In this document: positions 42,352 through 53,594 of the stretch, in pieces
Layout of the letters: each line of letters begins with the position of its first letter
How positions within the stretch are numbered: the first letter of the stretch is position 1
Assembly (NCBI GenBank): GCA_013054445.1
Contig: JAAMPI010000023.1
Span: 31,264-95,263 of the forward strand
Source of the DNA: Cudoniella acicularis
Lineage: Eukaryota > Ascomycota > Leotiomycetes > Helotiales > Helotiaceae
Direction of reading: 5' to 3'
DNA length: 64,000 nt
Notes under the pieces: model-generated
What the model was told of the DNA's origin: nothing
Seen by the model: the letters and a program-made list of their open reading frames with translations, nothing else
Databases searched by the model: none
Program-made: the position numbers and the translations under genes

Positions 42352-44662
42352 ATGAAGTTCTCTTATACACTCTTTCTTTTAATTAATCTTGTTGTTCCTT
42401 TCTCTCAAGCATTCGCCGTGGAAAAGAAAAGTCTGATTGATGATCTAGTTAAGGATATTGAGTCTGCTGCCACATGTGCAGGTTGTGCTGTAAGTTAATT
42501 TTGTGGTGGTCATCTACACTGTTTATGACCAATTCGAATACCATTGGCCGTTCAAAGCAGGACATAACTTCTCAAGACAATTTTGGGAGTTGGGGAGTAG
42601 CTCAATACTAGACTTTCAGAAAAGGAGATCCTGTTTTGCTTAAACGGACAATGTGCCACAGTAGCAAAGCCACCCAGCATTATTATATGAGCGTTGATTT
42701 GGAATAAAAGACCCCTAACTTATACTGCAGGCCATTCTCGACATCCTCAAAGGTCTTGCAGAATTGGGAACTTCTCTTTTTGTTGATACTCTTACAGAAA
42801 TCTGTATCGCGGTTGGTGTAAGTACATCATTAAAAGCATTCTGATTTAAGAATTAACTATCCAATAGATCGACGACGCAGATGTTTGCACTGGAGCCATT
42901 GCCTCTGAAGGACCGATTATTGCGCAAGATTTGAAGGGCATGAGTATACCGTCTCACACCTCAGACTTATTTTGCATCACATTCTTTGGACTTTGCCCGT
43001 ATCCCGCCGTCACTCCTAACACCATTACTTTCCCCACTTCGAAGCCGTCAACGAATCGTCCAACACCAAGCGGGCAGACGCCACTTCAGATTGTCCATTT
43101 CAGCGATATTCACGTCGACCTCTTCTATCAAACTGGAGCAAGCTACAACTGCACCAAACCAATATGCTGCAGATCGTACACTACTGCTGACTCTCCTGGA
43201 AACAATCAATTCCCAGCCGGCCCTAATGGAAATCACAAATGCGATGCACCAGTCAGTCTCGAGGAAAGCATGTACGCCGCCATCAAGAGCATTGCTCCGA
43301 ATGCGTCAATGTCTCTTTTCACTGGAGATATTGTTGATCATGCGGTCTGGCTTGTGAACCAGACTCAAAATATTAAGGATATCAACGATGCCTACAGTAG
43401 AATGTCAGGTTTAACACAAGTTTATGGCACTGCAGGTAACCATGAGGCCGCTCCAGCGAATGCCTTTCCACCCGCCGCAATTTCCAGCACCAACAGCGCT
43501 CAATGGGTTTACGACACTTTATCCGCCGACTGGTTAAATTCCATTGGTACTACAGCTGTTTCTGAAGCAGAGAAATTCGGTGCCTATTCCGTTAAATACC
43601 CAAATGGAAATTTGCGGGTTATTTCCTTGAACACCAATTTTTACTACGTCCAGAACTACTGGCTGTACGAGAATGCTATGGAAGCAGATCCAAGCGGCCA
43701 GCTCGCATGGCTTGTTAATGAGCTCCAAGCTGCTGAGACTGCTGGTGAACGGGTCTACATCATTGGGCATATGCCAATGGGACTCGGTGATGCCTTGCGC
43801 GATGGATCGAATTACTTTGACCAGATCGTTAATCGATATTCTGCTACCATTGCCGCTTTGTTTTTTGGTACGTTCGTTTGATCATGTTTCTCGTCCACAA
43901 ATCTCAAATGGGCAATACTCTGGAGATATTCTAGGGCACCGCGCGGTTCAAATTCTCCAAGTTGTCAAACACAGGACGCCGGCTAACATTTGATAATCTT
44001 TGACAGGGCATACGCATGTGGATCAATTTGAGATTGCATACAGTGATTACACATCGCAATCGTTCTCTAATGCTCTAGAAGTATCTTACGTATGCCCTGC
44101 AATGACCCCTACAGAAGGGCATCCAGCCTTCCGCGTTTATACAGTAGATCCTGTCACTTTTGGGGTTCTTGATTCCACTACTTACATTGCCAACATGTCA
44201 TCTCCTGGATTTCAGACTACTGGTCCAGTGTGGACAAAATATTATTCTGCAAAAGAAACATACGGCCCTCTCGTCACACCACCATTGACGGACCCGACAG
44301 CAGAACTGACACCTGCATTTTGGCACAATGTGACGCAGGCTTTTGAGAATAATGATAGCGCTTTCCAGAGTTACTACTCACGAAAGACCAGAGGCTACTC
44401 GGCAACTTCTTGTACAGGTTCTTGTAAGACACAAGAAATCTGCCAATTACGTGCAGCTCAATCTCAGTACAACTGTGCATCGATTACTCCGGGTATCAAT
44501 TTCAAAAAGAGAGATGGCCAGGAACTAGTTCGTTCTGATGGTCATGTTGAAGAGGGTCAATGCGAAGGTTCCAGAATAAGATCGATATTGGCAAAGATTG
44601 CTTCAAGAGATGGCTTGCTCGAGAGAGCTCTTGAAGCCACAAGAGAAAGTTCCAAGGGGTAG
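42352..44662 (+). CDS. Secreted acid-sphingomyelinase-like phosphodiesterase
   Basis: Four exons: 42352-42489, 42731-42817, 42868-43867 and 44007-44662, giving 626 aa; introns are 241, 50 and 139 nt. A signal peptide (MKFSYTLFLLINLVVPFSQAFA) is followed by a saposin-B-type domain with its paired cysteines (CAGCAAIL, EICIAVG, VCTG, FCITFFGLC). The calcineurin-like phosphoesterase domain then shows FSDIHVDLFY, TGDIVDH, GNHE, IIGHMPMG and GHTHVDQFE, the two-zinc site of acid sphingomyelinases. A Cys-containing C-terminal region completes it (SCTGSCKTQEICQLR). The animal enzyme cleaves sphingomyelin to ceramide and phosphocholine; fungi lack sphingomyelin, so the natural substrate here is probably another phosphodiester lipid or an external host lipid. 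N-glycosylation sequons suggest passage through the secretory route. The chosen start is the first ATG and gives a textbook signal peptide. Confidence 0.93.
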
Positions 44663-45950
44663 ACTTTTTCGAGTGGAACAAGTTTTATTTGGTATATAAA
44701 AGACTTTGGGGCCAAACGAAGACGGGGTGCTGAAAATGCCTAATGTGGCGGGTTTCTATTGGAAATTATTCTTCGATATCTCTGTTTTGGACCTATCTAT
44801 TAATTATGTGGTGTTGTGATACCCCCACGTCTTGTAGTTCAAATCGCAACTCGGGAAGGAGTTCGAAAATCTCGAGGTCCCAATTCTGTCGATTAAGCAC
44901 CCAGATCATTACGCTGTGTTGATTGGATCGATGTACTCGGCCCAGTATTTTCCGAGTGCCGGGCTCGCCGGGTTCCTAGTCCAGTTCAGTTTAATAATAT
45001 TTCACAGTAGCAAAATAACTCAGCTTCGATGACTAGAAATTACATGAAGGGAGGGCCTTTAGTCACTGAACATGTTTGAATCGCTATCTTACTGTGGGTA
45101 TATTACGTTATTTTAAATATCTCTTTCGGATTTTCGTTTGTCCCTAGCACTCATAAAATACCGGACCGAGAAGAACTTGAGTATGCAGCTAGGGTACGAT
45201 GCAAGAACCTCAGGCCTACTGCAGGTTATTGGGAAGATTGCCGCTCGAAACCGGCTTAGAATTCTAAGGCACGAGGAGGCAAAACAAAGCTTGATAGGCT
45301 TGCAGTACAGCGAACTACTCGGTTCAATCCCCCTCTTAACCACGCTGAGCAATTTATGGAGATTATTGGCTGATTCAAGTGTTCGATGTGGCGGCCAGAT
45401 AATCCTTTCTTGTTTCGTGCATCGTGCTACACATTCCATCGAAGAGTGTGGACAATCCAGGATAGTTATAGACAAAAGCATAGAGTCTACGTTACATAAT
45501 TGTTGAAATTTTCAATTCTCATAACTTTTCCAATCATTCTCACCCAAATTCAATCACGAATCTTCTATTTGAGTATTTCGTGAATATAATCATACAAATG
45601 TCGAGGTGTACCTCAGTACTTCTTAAACAAAATTTTAGCCACTCTGGAGTCTGGGAGGCGCCAGTTGCTGCAAGTGCTGCCGGTACTACTGCCGGGGCAA
45701 GAGTCCAATAGGAAGGACCTAGACGCAGCTGCTCTTTCGGGCGATGGCATTTCGCTCGCAGCGTATCCGGAACGGCTCGTGATTCGATGCGTGTGAGTAG
45801 CCTTCTAGAAGCCGCGGGGGTTCAATTATTCCTCCATATCAACTCCCTTTAGGATAAATAAGTACCGTCTCCTCAATTCGGTGGGTACAACTTCAGTTCT
45901 GATACCGATTCTTGATATTTCCAACCTCAAGTTGATATTCAATTGACAAA
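44663..45950. other. Gene-free stretch
   Basis: 1.3 kb of AT-rich spacer. At 45113-45506 both strands are open for about 120 codons; the plus-strand frame looks slightly more protein-like, but no family or splice support is visible. A promoter for the acid phosphatase gene is expected near 45850-45950. Confidence 0.45.
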
Positions 45951-47236
45951 ATGTATTCATTAGTTTTGTTTCCGGCCTTTCTGGCATCGGCTCTTGCTCA
46001 AACTCAGTACACCTCCACTAAAGCTGCAGCAGTGGCAAAGGCAAGAGCTACTGCTTTGACGGAAAGTCCTACTAGCAATGTCGTGGGAAAGACTTTCAAC
46101 AGATTCGTTACAATTGTAAGATTTCTCTCATTTCTGGGTTCAAATTCAAATCACCTCCTACAACATTTGATAACTCGAGATTTGTGGAGCATTCTTCCCC
46201 CTTTTTCCAATCTCACAATAGCTCTGGGCATTGAAACATGCTAACTTTTACCAATAAAGTGGTGCGAGAATACAGATTACGATATGGCAGCTGGGGATCG
46301 TGAGCATTCTGTTCATATTTCCAAATCGAAGACTCACAATCCACAGCGAACTTCCAATGGATCGCATCCCAAGGAATAACTCTCAACAACTACAATGCCC
46401 TTGCACATCCTTCCCAGCCAAATTATGTAGCTGCTGTGGGTGGAAGCTCTCACGGAATCGATAGTGATAGCTTCACTCGCATCAGCTCCTCGAGCAAGAC
46501 GATTGTCGACCTCCTTGAAGCAGCCGGTGTCTCTTGGAGCGAATACCAGGAAGACCTTCCTTACAGCGGATTTGAGGCCAGCTACGTCAACCAGCAGACT
46601 GGTGCAAATGACTACGTTAGAAAACATAAGTGAGCACCTCTTCCTAGGATCTAAAATCATGACTCTGATATTTGGCAATTAGTGGTCTAGTGAGCTACGA
46701 TTCCGTTACTTCTAATTTGGACCGTCTTGCCAAGATCAAGAACTTCACCATGTTCGACCGGGATTTGGCAAACAATCAACTACCGCAATGGATGTTCATT
46801 ACACCAAATATGAGTAGGTTTTTTATGGATTTTCTAACCATGGGTATTGTTGCTGACTTGGCGAAACAGCAAACGATGGCCACGATACTTCCGTCACTGT
46901 AGCAGGAGAATGGGCGCGAGGTTTCCTCACTCCATTACTTTCCAACTCGAATTTCATGCAGAAGACGCTCATTCTCGTTAGTAAGTTGCTCAACAAACTC
47001 CCAATCAACTTTTAGTTGTGAGCTAAAGTAATTTCACAGCTTTCGATGAGACGGAAACTCAAACTGGAATCAACAATGTCTTCTCTGTGCTTTTGGGAGA
47101 TGCTGTTCCTGCTTCATCACGGGGAACCACCAATGCCACGGCGTATAACCACTACTCTCAGATGGCTACAGTTGAGAATAATTGGTCGTTGGGGAATTTG
47201 GGTTTAGGTGATGCTACTGGTGTGCCGTTCTTCTGA
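45951..47236 (+). CDS. Secreted acid phosphatase-like protein (phosphoesterase family PF04185)
   Basis: Six exons: 45951-46115, 46260-46299, 46347-46629, 46683-46813, 46870-46980 and 47040-47236, giving 308 aa. Introns are 144, 47, 53, 56 and 59 nt; all phases close. A signal peptide (MYSLVLFPAFLASALA) starts the protein. Family blocks follow: FVTIWCENTDYDMAAGDPNF, ALAHPSQPNYVAAVGGSSHG, FITPNMTNDGHDTSV and VTFDETETQ. These match fungal phosphate-repressible acid phosphatases and phospholipase-C-like phosphoesterases, which release phosphate from external esters. The first acceptor (AAAG) is unusual but is required for the conserved IWCENTDYD join. At 308 aa it is somewhat short for the family. 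Together with PPN1 it hints at phosphate scavenging nearby, but there is no evidence of co-regulation. Confidence 0.9.
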
Positions 47237-48079
47237 AATTTGACCTGGAACTTTGGGCAAGTCTTAATACATTAAGTTGTAATGAGTTCAAGAAAATTTA
47301 ACAACTAGATATCGATTTAATGTCCCTTACGCGAAAATATTTCGAGAATTGAAAAACCTCATGCTAGTGTTCTAGATTATGATCACTTCACAATCTCCCC
47401 CGCTCAGTCTTGACATCCTCGGTAAGTGTTCCCTTGAGGCCCACCAAGCTGTAAGATTTCGGGTTTTCCTGTATTTAGTAATACCAGGAGATTATAGAAT
47501 TATCTATTCCAAACATTGAAGCCTGAAAGCTACCCTCACGCCTCTAGCCTCTTCTCGAGTATAAAAAAATACAGTACACTAAGGTGAGATACTCATAAAC
47601 TGTGAGACTTCTTTAAACCGTGATAGGTCTCTCGATGTAGCGATGCATCTTGAGAATAGACAGGAGAATAAGAATACTAATGACGTTTTAAATATATCTG
47701 AATCTGTGAATGACTCACGAGCCTAGTCTCTAAATATCTCTGAATCTGTGGATAGCTCAAGAGCTCAAGCCTTTATAAGATGCCTGACAGTATGCCGACT
47801 TTTTTTTGCACCCGCGAGCCTCTTAAATTGTGAACCTCCCTGCAACCGAGAGGAAAATCACAAAAGAATTCCAAACAAGTAGCGATACATTTGTTGAATT
47901 ATATGAGTCAAATTGCTTCCATAGATTACACTGGACTGTTGGGAGGCCTTCTCGCAGGTAATGTACAGAGGTAATAAGAGCGGAGCTATTCACAGATTTT
48001 CCATCCAAGACTCCCCTTGTCCAACCATCTTCCAACGCCTCTAAGATGCTTCAGATTCATCATATATTTTCATCCTCAT
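47237..48079. other. Convergent intergenic stretch
   Basis: 843 bp of AT-rich DNA between the acid phosphatase and HSP78 3' ends. It contains an imperfect direct repeat (47690-47764). No gene is supported. Confidence 0.55.
47690..47764. repeat. Imperfect direct repeat, two 33-bp copies, period 42 bp
   Basis: Copies at 47690-47722 and 47732-47764 share AAATAT, CTGAATCTGTG and the downstream GACTCACGAGC/AGCTCAAGAGC segment, differing at a few positions. It looks like an old local duplication. Confidence 0.65.
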
Positions 48080-50717
48080 TCAAACACCAAGTGACTCTTT
48101 AGTGCCAACAAGTAATCCATCACCATTATCATTAATCTTTACAATTGCTCTGTCGCCGCTCTTCACCTCACCCCTGATAATCTTGTCGGCTAATCCGTTA
48201 CCGATTTCTCTGGCAATAAGTCGATTAAGGGGTCGTGCACCGAACTTCGGGTCGTATCCTCGTTCTGCAAGCCATGTTCGTACTTGGTCATCAACATCAA
48301 TTATGATCCGCCTATCCTCGAGTCTCTGCTGCAATTCTTTTATACGGATATCCACAATATCTCTGAGAGCTTCAGTAGACAGTCGTTTGAAGACGATAAA
48401 CTCGTCGATTCGATTGAGGAATTCTGGAGCATAATTTCTCTGGACTACATCCATTACTGCGGTCCGAACGGCCGGGGCTATTTCACCATCGGCTTCTTCG
48501 TGATAGGGATGCATTGGGTCGTTCCCGACAAGGATATCTGCGCCGAGATTTGATGTGAATACTATCAACGTATTCCGAAAATCGATCTTGTGTCCTTGAG
48601 CATCTGTCAAAAAGCCCTCATCCAGGACTTGAAGCAGAAGGGCAGAGATATCGCGATGAGCCTTTTCAAACTCATCAAAAAGCAGAACGGCATATGGTTT
48701 TCTTCGAACGGCTTCAGTCAGCTGGCCAGCGTCGTCGTAGCCAACATAGCCCGCAGGACTTCCAATCAATCGAGAAATCGTATGCTTTTCCTGGAATTCG
48801 CTCATGTCGAAGCGTACGACCGCTGATTCAGTGGAAAAGAGGAAGTTCGCCATCTTCTTGCAGAGCTCTGTTTTCCCGACACCAGTAGGTCCGAGGAAAA
48901 AGAAAGACGCTAGAGGCCGATTTTCACCATTCAGTCCGGCTCGTTGCATTCTGACTGCGTTTGCAACAGATTTCAAAGCGTCATCCTGGCCCCTAACGGA
49001 TTCTCGTAGAGTGTCTTCCATATGTATCAGTTTCTCTGCATGACCCGAAGTAAGTTTTGTAACAGGTATGCCGGTCATCCGGGACACAACTGCAGCGATA
49101 TCATCTGGCGTTACGGCCTCGTGAATGAGAGTGCCATCACTGGAAGTCTCTGTACCGCTTTCTCCATCCTTGGGGAGTTTGCTTTCCAAAGATGGTATAA
49201 CAGAGTATCTGAGCTCTCCAGCACGACCGAAATTATTCTCCCGCTACAAATGGTTAGCTTAACATTGTTACCTAAAGGCGGTGGAGCGCTTACTTGTGCT
49301 TGATCGAGCTCAACCCGAGCCTTCTCTAAGTCCTCTTTTGTTTTCTTAACACCATCAATAACTGCCCGCTCCTTCTCCCATCTTTCTGTGAGGACCTTCC
49401 CTTCTTCCTGGCACTTCTTCAGATCGAACTCAAGCTTTTCACGTCGTTCTCGACTAGCGACATCCGTTTCCTTGCGTAAGCTTTCAAGCTCTATTTGAAG
49501 AGTCATGATTCGTTGATCTAGGCGCATGATATCTTCAGGCTTGCTTTCTTGCTGTAATCTCAAGCCACTAGCTGCTTCATCCATCAGATCAATGGCCTTA
49601 TCAGGAAGGAATCGATCCGTAATATATCGGTTACTATAAGTCGCAGCAGCAACAAGAGCTCCATCTGTGATTCTTACGCCATGATGCACCTCGTATTTCT
49701 CTTTAATACCCCTGAGAATGCTGATGGTGTCTTGGATTGTAGGCTCATTGACTTGGATTGGCTGGAATCTTCTTGCCAGAGCAACATCCTTCTCAATCGC
49801 TCGATACTCATTCAATGTTGTAGCACCGCAGCACTGCAATTCGCCTCTTGATAATGCAGGCTTTAGGAGATTACTAGCATCGATGCTTCCTTCGGCTTTG
49901 CCAAGTCCGAGGAGGGTATGCAACTCGTCCACGAAGAGTATGATGCCGCCATGGGCTTCCTGGACTTCTTTCAATACTCCCTTGAGTCTTTCCTCGAAGT
50001 CGCCACGGAACTTTGCCCCCGCAATCCTACAACGAATTAGCACTATTTTTGGAATAGGAGGGAGGAGGAGGGGAGCCGAGAGGATGAAACATCCTCTTAC
50101 TGTGGGGCACTGAGGAAGGGACAAAGGAAAAAGTTTAATTACAATTGTCCAAGATCTAAAGATATGACTTTTTTGTTTTTGATACTCTCTGGAACATCTC
50201 CTCTCACAATCCTTTGTGCTAGCCCTTCTAATATCGCAGTTTTTCCTGTTCCAGCACTTCCTATAAGGACGGGGTTGTTTTTGGTTCGTCGAGAGAGAAC
50301 TTGAATTGTTCGATGTATCTCCGCATCCCTTCCTATGACGGGGTCAAGCTTTCCATCCTTGGCTCGAGCCGTCAAGTCCACCCCATATGATTCCAGCGCA
50401 GATTTCTGATCCCCGCCTCCAAGGTCCATACGATGCGTGCCACCCGGGGGATGAGGGCGTCCATTGGCATAAGTTCGAAGAGCGGTGATGGGAGCAAGAG
50501 TTCGCGGTGTAAAAAAATTGCTCCTGAGGAGAGATTTTGTGGCAAGAGGTACCGTATGTTTACTTCGAAGAGCGGTGATCGGAATAAGAGTGCGTGGTGT
50601 AAAAACATCGTTCCTGAGTAGAGATGTTGTGGCAAAAGGTGCCGCATATTTACTTCGAAGAGCTCCCTCCGCTGCTCCAGCAATGCGCCGGGCAGGAACT
50701 CGAGATTGCCTTAGCAT
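48080..50717 (-). CDS. HSP78: Mitochondrial ClpB/Hsp100 disaggregase Hsp78
   Basis: Three exons: 50717-50143, 50026-49294 and 49243-48080, giving 823 aa; introns 116 and 50 nt. Hsp78 is the mitochondrial-matrix AAA+ chaperone that, with mtHsp70, resolves protein aggregates and supports heat tolerance. It lacks the ClpB N-domain, as Hsp78 does. The first AAA+ module has Walker A GSAGTGKT (about 153-160) and [11 protein letters not shown]; a coiled-coil middle domain follows ([18 protein letters not shown] onward); the second module has Walker A GPTGVGKT (about 554) and [10 protein letters not shown], then TSNLGADI and the C-terminal [10 protein letters not shown]. The presequence is Arg/Ser/Ala-rich and contains two near-identical 30-residue copies (residues 19-48 and 49-78). 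A heat-shock-element-like motif lies about 150 bp upstream. Start at 50717 is the first ATG that gives the basic targeting helix. Confidence 0.96.
50484..50663 (-). repeat. 90-bp in-frame tandem duplication in the HSP78 presequence
   Basis: Two adjacent 90-bp copies (50663-50574 and 50573-50484), both encoding ALRSK...ATxSLLR..FTPRTLxPIT; the following ALRT begins a third partial unit. The unit is a multiple of three, so the frame is kept. Confidence 0.9.
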
Positions 50718-51119
50718 TTTGTGCAATTGTTTCGTAGGATTCGTAAAGAGGACGTTCTCGGGCAGGTCAACAAAGTAACCATGTTTTAAATATCCTGCGT
50801 GGGCAGACTAAAGAATCCTATTCGTGTGGTCTGATGCAGAACAATCGACTCGAATCGAGCAGCTTCTAGAAATTCCCTGCGACAATACGTCAGTTGGGCA
50901 ACCGTACTGTGGCTCTGTGGCACATAAGAGGGGCTGAAGCCGAATCAGGCATGGTTCAGCACCATTTAGGCGACCAATCAGGCAGTTAGGCTCAAGCACA
51001 GAAATTCACCACCAGATTTCTTTCCGCCAGCACGTCGAAAATTAAACAACCCCACCACGCAACAAACAACCTTCTTCCCTCGACAATCAACCCATATTTG
51101 ACGATAGGAAGCATTCAAA
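50718..51119. promoter_or_regulatory. Shared promoter region, HSP78 and EF-1 beta genes
   Basis: 402 bp between divergent start codons. It includes a heat-shock-element-like motif on the HSP78 side and a C/A-rich leader on the EF-1 beta side. Confidence 0.55.
50864..50871. promoter_or_regulatory. Heat shock element-like core
   Basis: TTCTAGAA, the perfect inverted pair TTC-nn-GAA recognised by heat shock factor. On the HSP78 strand a further GAA precedes it one base out of ideal register. It lies about 147 bp before the HSP78 start codon, fitting heat induction of that chaperone; this is inference. Confidence 0.5.
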
Positions 51120-52252
51120 ATGGGATTCACCGACCTTCTCACAGACGCTGGTCTCACCGGTAAGCTTTCCTCGTCCCAGACCGAATCCTTCGGTCGCAAT
51201 TTGGAGCCGCAAAATTGATGTGACTCAGTGCTTAACAGCTGGTTGACGACTCGCTCATATATCGTTGGGTATGTACTGGTCTCCTTCTACTAAATTCTGC
51301 CTTCCTTTTGTTGTTTCTTGGTGAAAAGAGCTGTTGTGTCCTTTGCGCACAGAGCTTCTCCCTCGAATAACTTCACATTTTATGATGAGCAACATTGGTC
51401 CGTGTTACTGAGCGGCCTCAAGAACCGTCAAATGACGATCACCATTGCATTCAATGCACCTCTGAATTTTTCCTTTCAACCATTCTGTCATAGTCTTGAT
51501 TTGAACCCAAAGCTGTTGGACTGACCTCAAGCCAGATACTCCCCAACTCAGGCCGATGTAGCAACCTTCAAGGGTCTCAAGTCAGCACCAGACGTCACAA
51601 AATACCCACACGCAGCAAGATGGTACAAGCATATCGCTTCATACACTGACGAGTTCGCAACTCTTCCTGGCGACGCGTCAAAGCCATACACAACTTACGG
51701 CCCTGAGGCTGTAGCGGTCACTTTGAACCCAGCCAAGGCCCCAGCTGCAGAGGAGGATGATGACGATGTCGATCTTTTCGGTAGTGATGACGAAGAAGAA
51801 GATGCCGAGGCTGAGAGAATCAGAAATGAGCGATTGGCTGAATACAAGAAGAAGAAGGAAGGAAAGGTTAAGCCTGCCGCAAAGTCTGTTGTCACTATGG
51901 ATGTCAAGCCCTGGGGTAAGTGTCTTCTGTGTTAGCGGAGGCAAGGCAATGACTAACGTTTACTGCAGATGACGAGACGGACATGAAGGCTCTGGAAGAA
52001 TCTGTTCGTGGCATTACCAAGGATGGTCTCGTCTGGGGTCAATCTAAGCTCGTAGCAGTCGGTTTCGGTATCAAGAAGCTTCAGATCAATTTGGTCATTG
52101 AGGATGACAAGATTGGTCTTCAGGAGTTAGAAGAGGAAATTGCCGAGTTCGAGGATTATGTTCAGTCGACTGATATCGTAAGTTATTGCCTATAGCCCCC
52201 GCTGAAATCCCGGCTCTAACCATTATCCCAGGCTGCTATGCAAAAGCTGTAG
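51120..52252 (+). CDS. EFB1: Translation elongation factor 1 beta (eEF1B alpha subunit)
   Basis: Five exons: 51120-51159, 51229-51268, 51536-51915, 51969-52177 and 52232-52252, giving 229 aa; introns 69, 267, 53 and 54 nt. The last exon carries only AAMQKL and the stop. The factor exchanges GDP for GTP on eEF1A in the cytosol. The N-terminal GST-like region runs [35 protein letters not shown] (in two pieces across introns). An acidic linker follows ([18 protein letters not shown]), the usual phosphorylation-prone segment. The C-terminal catalytic domain is complete: [37 protein letters not shown] and DIAAMQKL. Small 5' exons and a longer second intron are common in highly expressed fungal ribosomal and translation genes. 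The head-to-head partner is HSP78. Confidence 0.96.
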
Positions 52253-52609
52253 AGCGTTTTCAGTTATAGCCACTTGCGTTTCCCGCTATAGTGGATTTGA
52301 TACACACATTTCTGCTGGTTGTTTAGCTGGTTCGCGGATGAATTGACCAGCTTCATGAGGTAATGATCGTCATGAAAAACAATAGAAATTAAATGTCAAA
52401 AAAGTTCATGCATTCCTGTGTTTAATCCGCGTGAAATATAAAATCTCCACTTGTACAAAAGTTCTAAGAAAACACCTGCGAGCTATAGCTGGTGTAGGTA
52501 AGTTTCTGCTTAGTAAGCGCCTGAGAGCCACCTGCGCTTTCCAACCATCGCCTACAACGTCTTCCCTCACAGCAACAGCTCCCTCAGCAGTGTCTACTCC
52601 GTATCTACG
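52253..52609. other. Intergenic spacer
   Basis: 357 bp between the EF-1 beta 3' end and the EMC5 start; the 60-codon frame there runs into EMC5's leader and is not supported as a gene. Confidence 0.5.
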
Positions 52610-53119
52610 ATGACCTGGATATCAAAACCAATCACTGGCCTTGGCCTACTCTTCCTCGCACACGCGTTAGTTACTCGCAGCTTTTAAAACTTGATGAGAA
52701 CTCTAATAACTAATACGATTGGCCCCAGCTGCTACTCTGCGTACGAACACTCTGCCCTCCACTCAACCAGCACCGCATCATTGTCCTCAATCACAACTCA
52801 TGGTCCACCCGCTGTTGCGACTCTTCCAATAGATATCTCGATCGAAACCATTGTAGCCGTTTTCACGATTTGCCTCGGCCTGGTCCTTGGAACCCCCGAA
52901 TTACGACCCATACAATGGCGCGTCTGGGCTGGTAAAATAGAGCGCGAAGGCGAGATGGGATTCATGGGTGCGAATGGAGAAGTGGAGAAGGACTACGTGG
53001 GAAACCCATTTAGAGTTTTGGAGAGCAGACCAGGATTTGTAGACATCCGGAAGCAAAGGAAAGATTTTGCGGAATGGGTGAGGGCGGGAGATGGAACCGC
53101 AGCGGCTTTGAAAAACTAA
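52610..53119 (+). CDS. EMC5: ER membrane protein complex subunit 5 (MMgT family)
   Basis: Two exons, 52610-52665 and 52729-53119, giving 148 aa; the 63-nt intron has donor GTTAGT, branch CTAAT and acceptor CCCAG, joining FLAHA to CYSAYEHSA. Emc5 belongs to the ER membrane complex that inserts membrane helices; the animal homologue was first described as a magnesium transporter (MMgT). The protein has two membrane segments: WISKPITGLGLLFLAHACYSA at the start, and a second around ISIETIVAVFTICLGLVLG. The conserved soluble tail follows: PIQWRVWAGKIEREGE, PFRVLESRPGFVDIRKQRKDF and AEWVRAG. Start and stop are well supported by family length. Confidence 0.92.
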
Positions 53120-53594
53120 GCACAATTTTGAGGAGTATGAAAAGGTTTTTGGTGGGTTAAGGCGTTGGTGGATGTACCCTTACAATTGTCTCGCTCGCCG
53201 GTATATCAAAGGACGACGATTCAGACCCCGAACATCCAAACGAGCAGGGTCTGTCATATTGCTGGAACCTGAGCGATGAATACTCAGCGAAGCGTGAAAG
53301 AATACTTACTGGGTCAAGTTTCACCCAATTCTAATTTTCTCCGTGTACCAAATCTCTCTAATAATTTCTAAATCTCCTAAACCATATTTCTTACATATTA
53401 AAATCCACTCTCAAGTGACTTTTCAATAGGTCTATCAGGAGTAGACAACGATCCGACCTCAAGTTGATGATTGTATGCGCTTCCTGTGTCAGATTTTCCG
53501 CTAGCAGACTTCGCTAAATACCAACCGAGATACCTCTCTGTTCTCTCTCTGGATTCAGCAACTTTCGAAAGCCGCAATCATCGACATCTTCAAG
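53120..53594. other. Intergenic spacer
   Basis: 475 bp between EMC5 and MSH5, which are on the same strand; presumably the EMC5 3' UTR and the MSH5 promoter. No gene is seen. Confidence 0.5.

Noticed and set aside
45113..45506. Two mirrored 122-aa frames
   Set aside because: Both strands are open over the same bases, which is typical of chance; no family signature on either.
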